29,872 nucleotides of DNA from a virus. Positions 20,123-26,426 of this stretch are shown piece after piece. The stretch spans positions 1 through 29,872 of the IMG/VR virus record IMGVR_UViG_3300027142_000039; one strand, 5' to 3'. A program made the position numbers and the translations under genes. Each line of letters begins with the position of its first letter. The stretch's first letter is position 1. The notes under the pieces are model-generated. The model saw nothing but the letters and a program-made list of their open reading frames with translations, had not been told where the DNA came from and did no database searches.

Positions 20123-20445
20123 AACAGGTCCGGCTCGATCTCAACCACCACCCCATCGGTGGCCGCGGCCAGGCTTTGCGCTGCAGCGGTCACCTGGGCG
20201 GCAGGTGGAACCCAATCACGCGGCGGTTGCGCCACAGCGCTCACATACGCGAGCCCCTTCTGGCTGGTTTTCTTCCAGCCGCTGATCGGCACCTGGACTG
20301 AGCCGTACTGATCAGGCGTCTGGCTCATCACGAAAGCGCAGAACGCGTCAAGCTCATCGACTTTCACGTTCATCATTCCGCTGAAGTCCACCTTGCTATC
20401 AGGCTTGGTGCTCTTGAAGATGCTCAGGTTCAGTTTGAAGCTCAT
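20119..20445 (-). CDS. Unknown protein of the recombination operon
   Basis: 108 residues: KLNLSIFKSTKPDSKVDFSG, MMNVKVDELDAFCAFVMSQT, then SVQVPISGWKKTSQKGLAYV and an Ala/Gln-rich acidic tail ending EIEPDLF. The beta-rich body with an acidic C-terminal tip recalls small single-strand DNA-binding proteins, which often accompany RecT. However, no oligonucleotide-binding motif is clear, so this is only a hypothesis. It is last in the RecE/RecT operon and ATGA-linked to the HTH gene. Confidence 0.62.
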   Translation of the reverse strand: MSFKLNLSIFKSTKPDSKVDFSGMMNVKVDELDAFCAFVMSQTPDQYGSVQVPISGWKKTSQKGLAYVSAVAQPPRDWVPPAAQVTAAAQSLAAATDGVVVEIEPDLF

Positions 20446-20633
20446 GATTGTCCTGGGGTGATGGTGTTGGCCTGTTCGTAGCGCTCCACCTCGGCCAGGG
20501 GATAGAGCACGAATCCGGGCGTCCTGAAATAAGCAGGGCCCTTGCCGGCATCACGCCAACGCTTCAACGTGTCGCGATGCAAGCCCCATCGCTTTGCCAG
20601 CTGGGGCGCAGTCAGATACTCAGAAGAGCTCAT
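20442..20633 (-). CDS. Excisionase-like HTH protein
   Basis: 63 residues from ATG 20633: YLTAPQLAKRWGLHRDTLKR, WRDAGKGPAYFRTPGFVLYP and LAEVERYEQA. It is a winged-HTH of the MerR/excisionase type (HTH_17: 'yltpeelA..lgvs..Tl..Wr..G.gP.y.r.g..v.Y...dle.y'). In phages such proteins are directionality factors or small regulators. No integrase is in the window. It overlaps the 3' end of recT by 14 nt. Confidence 0.82.
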   Translation of the reverse strand: MSSSEYLTAPQLAKRWGLHRDTLKRWRDAGKGPAYFRTPGFVLYPLAEVERYEQANTITPGQS

Positions 20634-21294
20634 CCTGATCGGCCTCCACTGGTGCGGCAACAGGCTCAGGTGCAGGGGCAGGCTGGGCGATGGCAGCATT
20701 CAGATCCGCCACGCTGGTTTCCGTCACGGTGACAGGCTGCACATCGAGCACCTCTTCCTGGCTCTGCATCCCGAGCAACATATCGCTGGCATACAGACGC
20801 CCCCAGAAGGAAGCTGCTCTGTATTGGATCATGATCTCCGGGAAGGTCTGCCACTTTGACCCCTGCTTGGTGGCCCATCCTTCTTTCTTGGCCATCGCCA
20901 TCGTGATGGTGGGGCCTTTAAGCTCCTGGCCGCTGGCGAGATCCTTGGCGACCGCATAGCAGGCAAGGCTGTCACCCTGGCCACTCAGTTCAAAACGCAA
21001 TGGGCTGAACCGGCCGCAGCCATTCACCATTGCAATGATGAAGCTGCTGCTCCAGCTGGGGCGGCCATGAATCACGTGCAGATGCTGCATCGCGAGAAAT
21101 GGGCTGATGCCCATCCGGTTGGCGATCTCAAGCGCCACAAGGCAGTTGGCAAAACCCTGTTGCCCTTGAAACTGAGGTGGGATCAGTGTGCTGCTGGCCA
21201 GGGCCTTAGCGATCCGCTGCGCATCCTCGAATGCTTGGATGCCAGAGAACACTGAGCCCGATGGGCTGGTGGTGATGGCTGATTGTGCGTCCAT
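20620..21294 (-). CDS. recT: RecT-family single-strand annealing protein
   Basis: 224 residues. The core of the family is clear: ALEIANRMGISPFLAMQHLH, VIHGRPSWSSSFIIAMVNGC, GRFSPLRFELSGQGDSLACY, then GPTITMAMAKKEGWATKQGS, KWQTFPEIMIQYRAASFWGR and LLGMQSQEEVLDV. RecT proteins coat single strands left by the partner exonuclease and anneal them, serving phage recombination and repair. The tail after about residue 185 is Ala/Pro-rich and acidic (DQDELF), as in SSB-interacting proteins. It follows the exonuclease gene with no gap. Confidence 0.9.
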   Translation of the reverse strand: MDAQSAITTSPSGSVFSGIQAFEDAQRIAKALASSTLIPPQFQGQQGFANCLVALEIANRMGISPFLAMQHLHVIHGRPSWSSSFIIAMVNGCGRFSPLRFELSGQGDSLACYAVAKDLASGQELKGPTITMAMAKKEGWATKQGSKWQTFPEIMIQYRAASFWGRLYASDMLLGMQSQEEVLDVQPVTVTETSVADLNAAIAQPAPAPEPVAAPVEADQDELF

Positions 21295-22134
21295 TTAATA
21301 GGTCTCGATTTCAGTGTTTGCCTGCTGCTGGCCAGTGGCGCCAGTCATCCAACCCGGCAGGCTGATGGTTTCGATCTGATCGCTGTAGCTCGGCCAGTGA
21401 TCAGCGGCCTTGCATACCGCCAGCTTGGCTAGATCGCGCATTGCCTGATCGTGGCCGCGCTCGATCATCTCCGCATCGGCGGCATAGACAGCAACCGCAT
21501 AGGGAGCCGTCGTCTCGACGCAGATGAAGATGAACTGATCCGGGCGTTTGCCGGTGGCCTGCTCGATGCCGTGCAGATACCAACCGGCCTGCACGTGATA
21601 GCGGTAGTCCGCAATGCTGCGCTTGAAGCCCTGAATGCTGGCGCTCTTGGTGGTCTTGAGATCCACCACGATGCTGGCGTCATCGGTCAACCAATCCGGC
21701 CGGCATTTGCACTCAAGCCCGGTGCTGGCATCAGTCCACATATGAGTGGTCTCCGCCTTACCCGGCAGGCCCAGCAGCATTGCAGCAGCAGGATGGCGCA
21801 TCACTGCGCGACCCATCGCCATCACCTGCGCCGCATCATCGGCGGTGATTACCGTTTTGCGCTTGGCCGCTGCTTCAAACGCTGCCCATTGCTGACGCCC
21901 TTCCTTAGTACGCCGATTGATGTCGCTTGGGGCAACGGCGATTTGATCGTCCCATTTGCTTAGCTCAAGCACGTGCGTATGAAGTGCAGTGCCAAGGCGC
22001 ATGGCTGGCGTTGGCTCAGGCCAAACTCGATCAGGATCTAAAAACCGGGCCCAGTAATGGAGGGGGCTTTTTGCGATCTGATCGAGGCCGGACTTGCTCA
22101 CCGCCCAATGCCGGTGATAGTCGGCGTTCTCCAT
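21295..22134 (-). CDS. RecE-like exonuclease (PD-(D/E)XK, DUF3799 type)
   Basis: 279 residues from ATG 22134; a start at 22206 would add 24 residues with no family character. The N-terminal HRHWAVSKSGLDQIAKSPLH is the 'yh....vS.S.l....ksP.hy' signature. MRLGTALHTHVLE holds His51, ECKCRPDWLT has Asp147, IVVDLKTTKSA holds Asp158 and Lys160, and RYHVQAGWYLHG has Gln182: the full RecE/lambda-exo-like nuclease set. It degrades 5' ends of double-stranded DNA to give single strands for RecT. It heads a minus-strand operon, divergent to the PP-loop gene at 22212. Confidence 0.88.
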   Translation of the reverse strand: MENADYHRHWAVSKSGLDQIAKSPLHYWARFLDPDRVWPEPTPAMRLGTALHTHVLELSKWDDQIAVAPSDINRRTKEGRQQWAAFEAAAKRKTVITADDAAQVMAMGRAVMRHPAAAMLLGLPGKAETTHMWTDASTGLECKCRPDWLTDDASIVVDLKTTKSASIQGFKRSIADYRYHVQAGWYLHGIEQATGKRPDQFIFICVETTAPYAVAVYAADAEMIERGHDQAMRDLAKLAVCKAADHWPSYSDQIETISLPGWMTGATGQQQANTEIETY

Positions 22135-22153
22135 GAGTCGTAGCGAGTTGCCC

Positions 22154-22182
22154 CCAGATGCTAGCACTTGCGGCCAGATGCT
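22154..22182. promoter_or_regulatory. Direct repeats, candidate operator for divergent early promoters
   Basis: CCAGATGCT occurs at 22154-22162 and 22174-22182, 20 bp apart (two helical turns, same DNA face), with CTAGC (22161-22165) and GCTAG (22183-22187) overlapping. They lie in the 77-bp space between the exonuclease start (22134) and the PP-loop gene (22212). Two sites for one regulator is the simplest reading. Confidence 0.45.
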
Positions 22183-22211
22183 GCTAGGTTCGGCAGGCCA
22201 CGGCACGAACC

Positions 22212-23528
22212 ATGCGCCAGTACCTCGAACAATCCGTCTACGACGCCGCTATTGAGCGGCTGGATTTCGTGTTTGCCAACTTCAAGCGCGTCTACGTCTC
22301 CTTCTCTGGCGGCAAGGACAGCGGCGTTCTCCTTAATCTCGTTTGCGACTACATACGAGACAGGCGGCTGTCGGTCAAGGTTGGCGTCCAGATCATGGAC
22401 AACGAAGCCAACTACAACCACAGCGAGGAGTTCATGCATCGCATCCTCGAAGCCAATCGAGACATCCTCGACATCTATTGGTGCTGCCTGCCCATCACGC
22501 TGCCCTGCACCGTCAGCTCTTACGAGATCGATTGGCAGTGCTGGGGCGAGGCTGACCGCCATCGCTGGATTCGCCCCATGCCGCAGCAGGATTACATCGT
22601 CAACCTGCAGAACCATCCATTTGGTGGCCTGTTCATTGAGAACATGGACTACGCCACCTTCTGGGACATGTTCGCTGAGTGGTATAGCCAGGGTGAGCCG
22701 TGCGCAAACCTGATCGGTATCCGCACTGTTGAATCACTCAACCGTTTCAGGGCAATCCTGAACCAAGACAAGGAGACGATGCTTGGCCGGATGTGGACCA
22801 AGAAGAACACAGCCCATACCTACAACTGCTATCCGATCTATGACTGGCGGACAGAGGACATCTGGACCGCTAACGCAAAATTCGGCTGGGACTACAACAA
22901 GCTCTATGACGTGTTCTACATGGCTGGTATCCCCATCAAGAAGATGCGAGTTGCCTCGCCGTTTATGTCAGAGTCCAAATCCAGCCTCGCCATGTATCGG
23001 GTAATCGACCCACAGATCTGGGCGAGGCTTTGCGCCAGAGTCGGCGGTGCCAACTTCATGGCCACCTACGGCAAGCAGCTTGATTACAAATCCTTCAGGT
23101 TGCCCGCTGGCCATACGTGGAAATCCTTTGTCAAGTTTCTGCTCGCTACCCTCCCCGATCAATCAAGCGCAAATTTTAAGCAGCGCTTCATCCAATCAAT
23201 CCGCTACTGGGGCAGGGTGGGGCGCGGTCTTCCTGAATCGATCATTGAAGCTCTTGGCCGTATTGGCATCCGCTTCTACATCAATGGCACCACGCGTCAC
23301 GGCGGCAACAACCTGCGCCGTGTTGTGATCAAGGTACCACCCGATCATCTAGATGATCTGCCATGTCACAACAGCATGGTCACATCGTGGAAGCGCTTTG
23401 CCATCACGGTTCTCAAGAACGACCACACCTGCAAGTACCTCGGCTTGGCGCCAACGCAAGAACAGCAGCGCCGCCAGAAATCAATCCAACGCAAGTACAG
23501 CCAAGTCCTCAACCGCTCCGCCAAATGA
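22212..23528 (+). CDS. PAPS reductase-like PP-loop protein (IbrA/DUF3440-like)
   Basis: 438 residues. The PP-loop SFSGGKDSGVLLNL (residues 30-43) binds ATP or PAPS pyrophosphate. MDNEANYNHSEEFMHRIL, the DIYWCCLPITLPCTVSSYE region and YNCYPIYDWRTEDIWTANAK are typical of IbrA/DUF3440 proteins rather than of sulphate-assimilating CysH, whose C-terminal ECGIH-type cysteine is not seen. The last 70 residues hold VTSWKRFAITVLKNDHTCKY, then LGLAPTQEQQRRQ, a motif shared with the 24730 protein. It overlaps the cupin-ParB gene by ATGA. Such enzymes may adenylate or thiolate a nucleic acid or small molecule (inference); sulphate assimilation is unlikely as no partners are present. Confidence 0.85.
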   Translation: MRQYLEQSVYDAAIERLDFVFANFKRVYVSFSGGKDSGVLLNLVCDYIRDRRLSVKVGVQIMDNEANYNHSEEFMHRILEANRDILDIYWCCLPITLPCTVSSYEIDWQCWGEADRHRWIRPMPQQDYIVNLQNHPFGGLFIENMDYATFWDMFAEWYSQGEPCANLIGIRTVESLNRFRAILNQDKETMLGRMWTKKNTAHTYNCYPIYDWRTEDIWTANAKFGWDYNKLYDVFYMAGIPIKKMRVASPFMSESKSSLAMYRVIDPQIWARLCARVGGANFMATYGKQLDYKSFRLPAGHTWKSFVKFLLATLPDQSSANFKQRFIQSIRYWGRVGRGLPESIIEALGRIGIRFYINGTTRHGGNNLRRVVIKVPPDHLDDLPCHNSMVTSWKRFAITVLKNDHTCKYLGLAPTQEQQRRQKSIQRKYSQVLNRSAK

Positions 23529-24466
23529 AGATCCTGAACGCCACCCAACTACCTGACGACCGCGTTGTGCAATGCCCACGCGGTGGCTTCACCAGCCATC
23601 GCCTTGTCGTTGAAACTGACGGCATGGGCTACAGCATGACCAAAACCGTTATCCACCCTGGCAAGCCCCACCGCTGGCACTACCAGCACCACCTCGAAAC
23701 CTGCTACTGCGTCAGCGGCAAAGGGCTGCTGATCAACGAAGCAACGCAAGAAATCATCGCGGTTGGCCCTGATGTGACCTACGTGCTTGACAAGCACGAT
23801 GCTCACACGTTTGAAGCCTTAGAACCCACAACACTGATCTGTGTTTTCAATCCACCTCTAAAAGGCGACGAACTCCACGATGAGAACGACTCTTACCCTT
23901 GGCGATCCCCGGTCTACTCTGTCCGCAGTATTCCTATCGAGAAAGTTACCGCCAACGATTACAACCCCAACTCTGTGGCGCCGCCTGAAATGGCACTACT
24001 CGAAACATCAATTTGGGAAGATGGCTACACACAGCCTGTCGTTGTTGTGCATGACGCCGAACGCGACTTATATGTGGTCGTTGACGGTTTCCACCGATAC
24101 CTGACGCTGAAGAACAGCCAGCGCATCCGCGAACGTGAAGGCGGCCGCTTGCCCGTGGTTGTGCTCCGCAAAGAGCTGCACGACCGGATGGCATCAACCA
24201 TCCGTCACAACCGCGCTCGTGGTTCGCACAACATCGAGCTGATGAGCGTGATCGTTGCCGAGCTGATCGAAATGGGCAAAGGCGACGCATGGATCTGCAA
24301 TCACATCGGCATGAGCCCTGATGAGCTGCTGCGCCTTAAGCAGGTGACCGGCCTTGCATCCCTGTTCCTTGGTAAAGATTTCAGCAAGGCATGGGACGTT
24401 GAGCAAATCGACAACGTGACGGAGGATCTCGAGCGTGAAGCTGAAGAGGATCTGGTTACCAATTGA
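23525..24466 (+). CDS. Ectoine-synthase-like cupin fused to ParB/IbrB-like domain
   Basis: 313 residues from ATG 23525 (ATGA overlap). Residues 1-125 match ectoine synthase EctC along their length: TDGMGYSMTKTVIHPGK, HYQHHLETCYCVSGKG, TYVLDKHDAHTFEA, LICVFNPPLKGDELHDEN. Glu58, Tyr86 and His94 line up with the iron ligands reported for EctC (Glu57, Tyr85, His93). Residues 128-313 are ParB/IbrB-like: VRSIPIEKVTANDYNPN, a YVVVDGFHRYLTLKN nucleotide-binding loop, RMASTIRHNRARGSHNIE and a helical HTH-like end (WICNHIGMSPDELLRLKQVT). No ectA or ectB is near, so osmolyte synthesis is unlikely; the cupin may act on a base, nucleotide or small ligand. This fusion is the most unusual protein here. Confidence 0.85.
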   Translation: MKILNATQLPDDRVVQCPRGGFTSHRLVVETDGMGYSMTKTVIHPGKPHRWHYQHHLETCYCVSGKGLLINEATQEIIAVGPDVTYVLDKHDAHTFEALEPTTLICVFNPPLKGDELHDENDSYPWRSPVYSVRSIPIEKVTANDYNPNSVAPPEMALLETSIWEDGYTQPVVVVHDAERDLYVVVDGFHRYLTLKNSQRIREREGGRLPVVVLRKELHDRMASTIRHNRARGSHNIELMSVIVAELIEMGKGDAWICNHIGMSPDELLRLKQVTGLASLFLGKDFSKAWDVEQIDNVTEDLEREAEEDLVTN

Positions 24467-24860
24467 TTGCTGGGAAGAGATCGGTTTCAACATGTGGGGC
24501 GAGGTGGCTAATCGCCGCCTCTTCCTGCAACGGGCCGTGATCTTCACCGGCAATCACCGCCTCTACGGGCGCTATATGCAACGGGTCACCGTGGAGTGGC
24601 CCAACAGCTGCATCAATGCACTGACTGACTACAACCTGAACCGCAAGGCATGGATTGGGCACGCAGCCTGTGCTCTCGCCTTGCGATGCCCTGAAGACAT
24701 CACACGACAAGCCTGGGGGCTATTGACCAATGAGCAACGGATTCTGGCGAACCACCAAGCAGACAGAGCCATTCAGTCCTGGGAGATGCGCTACCGAGCG
24801 AGTCTCGGAATACGTGCGGACGTGGCAAGCCCGTTGTTATTCGCAAGAGATCCCAGATGA
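24435..24860 (+). CDS. Conserved partner protein of the IbrA/ParB-like pair
   Basis: 141 residues from GTG 24435, with GGAGG 10 nt upstream, overlapping the cupin-ParB gene by 32 nt. The protein reads IPLDC-like at the start (LPIDCWEEIGFNMWGEV), then FTGNHRLYGRYMQRVTVEWP, NSCINALTDYNLNRKAWIGH and LTNEQRILANHQADRAIQSW. 'WP.SC...LTd...NR.AWIGhAA' is, from memory, recurrent in phages next to PAPS-reductase-like and ParB-like genes. No enzyme motif is clear. It may be a structural or adaptor subunit of the module. Its last 131 nt are shared with the next gene in another frame. Confidence 0.75.
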   Translation: MKLKRIWLPIDCWEEIGFNMWGEVANRRLFLQRAVIFTGNHRLYGRYMQRVTVEWPNSCINALTDYNLNRKAWIGHAACALALRCPEDITRQAWGLLTNEQRILANHQADRAIQSWEMRYRASLGIRADVASPLLFARDPR

Positions 24861-25062
24861 AGTGCCGACCAAGGTGGCAGCATCCGGCCGTGCGCCATCG
24901 TGGCGTGCAGTGGCCGTGGCATTGCTGCAGAACGATCTGCACCTATACCAACTCGGTTATGCACGACCTGCATACCATCAGCAGCGCCGGGCTTTGACCA
25001 TGGCGCAAATCGCCATGCATGGCGAACCTGCAGATGGCACTCAGCTGGAGCTGCCGTTATGA
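24730..25062 (+). CDS. Small partner protein sharing a C-terminal motif with the PP-loop protein
   Basis: 110 residues from ATG 24730: MSNGFWRTTKQTEPFSPGRC, then ATERVSEYVRTWQARCY and IPDEVP. Its centre, PSWRAVAVALLQNDLHLYQL followed by GYARPAYHQQRRA, lines up with the end of the 22212 protein (TSWKRFAITVLKNDHTCKYL, GLAPTQEQQRRQ). This unit may bind the same partner or complex surface. The start lies 131 nt inside the preceding gene, and both frames look coding. It is linked to the helicase gene by ATGA. Function is unknown; a subunit or regulator of the PP-loop enzyme is inferred. Confidence 0.75.
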   Translation: MSNGFWRTTKQTEPFSPGRCATERVSEYVRTWQARCYSQEIPDEVPTKVAASGRAPSWRAVAVALLQNDLHLYQLGYARPAYHQQRRALTMAQIAMHGEPADGTQLELPL

Positions 25063-26426
25063 ACCTTCGCACATATCAGCAGCAAGCCATCGATAATCTA
25101 CGCTCTGCCATGCAGCAGGGCGCCAGGGCACCATTGCTATGCCTACCCACTGGCGGCGGCAAGACGGTCATCCTCGCCACCATCGCCGCACAAGCTGCAG
25201 CACGTGGCCGGCACGTTCTGATCCTTGTGCATCGTCGTGAGCTGATCCACCAAACCGCCATCAAGCTGCAATGGGCCGGCCTCGATCACGGCATCATCGC
25301 CGCTGGCCATCCAGCGTCCAATCACCCGGTGCAGGTGGCATCAGTTCAAACCCTCGTGCGCCGTTTCTCGCGCATGGAATGGCAGCCATCGCTCGTGATC
25401 ATTGATGAAGCCCACCACGCAGCTGCAGGCTCATGGCGCCAGATTCTCGAGCACTGGCCTGATGCCTACCGCTTAGGCGTTACAGCTACCCCATGCCGGC
25501 TCGATGGCCGCGGCCTTAGCGAGGCATTCGATCATCTGGTCATGGGGCCCAGCGTTGCTGATCTTGTGTTCTGGGGATTCCTATCTGCCGCGCGGATCTA
25601 TGCGCCACCTGTCGTTGCTGATCTATCCGGCATCCGGCGCCGTGCTGGTGACTATGCCAACGATCAGGCAGCAGCTGCCATGGATCGCCCCACGGTCACC
25701 GGCGATGCAATCGCTCACTATCAGCGCCTGGCCACTGGGCAGCAGGCCATCGCCTTCTGCTGCAATGTGGCGCACGCCGTCTCAGTGTGTGACGCGTTTA
25801 AGACAGCCGGGATCAGCGCAGCACTGCTGCTGGGCGATACGCAGGATCGTGATGCAGTAGTGGCGCAATATGCCGCTGGCGTGATTCGCGTGCTCGTGAC
25901 CGTGGATGTGGTCTCCGAGGGCTTCGATGTGCCAGCAGCATCGTGCGCGATCCTGCTCAGGCCCACGCAATCACTCGGCCTCTATCTGCAACAGGTGGGC
26001 CGCGTGCTGCGCCCGGCGACAGGCAAGGATGCCGCGATCATCCTCGATCACGTTGGCAACGTGCCGCGCCATGGCTTCCCGGATGATCTGCGCGAGTGGA
26101 GCCTGACCGATGGTGTGGTGAAGCGCAGCCGATCATCTGGTCCCGCAGCGCCAACCGTGCGCACCTGCCAGGTCTGCTTCGCGGCCTTCGCGCCACAGCC
26201 GGCCTGTCCCTGTTGCGGCACACCCGTGCCGATCCAGCCCGCACGTCAGCTGCGCCAGGTGGCCGGTGAGCTGAAGGAGCTTCACCGCGAGGCCGTGCGT
26301 CAGCGTGTGGCTGAGCGCCGCCGTGCCCGCAACCTGCCCGAGCTCATGGCCATCGCACGCCAGCGCGGCTACAGCCCCGCATGGGCGTGGAAGGTCCACA
26401 ATGCGCGGAGCAACGCGCAGCGATGA
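25059..26426 (+). CDS. SF2 DNA helicase with C-terminal zinc ribbon
   Basis: 455 residues from ATG 25059 (ATGA link); the frame upstream to 24900 belongs to other genes. Motifs: Q-like YQQQAIDNL, Walker A LPTGGGKT (29-36), DEAH (116-119), VTATPCR (141-147), SEGFDVP (286-292) and QQVGRVLRP (311-319), all of a RecG/UvsW/RAD3-like SF2 helicase. Residues 370-386 hold CQVC...CPCC, a zinc ribbon, followed by an Arg-rich helical tail. In phages such enzymes act in replication, recombination or branch migration. It sits between the PP-loop module and the methyltransferase in the early operon. Confidence 0.9.
   Translation: MNLRTYQQQAIDNLRSAMQQGARAPLLCLPTGGGKTVILATIAAQAAARGRHVLILVHRRELIHQTAIKLQWAGLDHGIIAAGHPASNHPVQVASVQTLVRRFSRMEWQPSLVIIDEAHHAAAGSWRQILEHWPDAYRLGVTATPCRLDGRGLSEAFDHLVMGPSVADLVFWGFLSAARIYAPPVVADLSGIRRRAGDYANDQAAAAMDRPTVTGDAIAHYQRLATGQQAIAFCCNVAHAVSVCDAFKTAGISAALLLGDTQDRDAVVAQYAAGVIRVLVTVDVVSEGFDVPAASCAILLRPTQSLGLYLQQVGRVLRPATGKDAAIILDHVGNVPRHGFPDDLREWSLTDGVVKRSRSSGPAAPTVRTCQVCFAAFAPQPACPCCGTPVPIQPARQLRQVAGELKELHREAVRQRVAERRRARNLPELMAIARQRGYSPAWAWKVHNARSNAQR

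Noticed and set aside
22068-22567. Alternative start of the exonuclease gene at 22206
   Set aside because: The added 24 residues (Pro/Trp/Ser-rich) have no family character and would cover the divergent promoter region with its repeats.
23363-23524. Longer start for the cupin-ParB gene (54 more residues)
   Set aside because: The extension overlaps the end of the PP-loop gene, is low-complexity and not part of the EctC-like domain, which starts properly at 23525.
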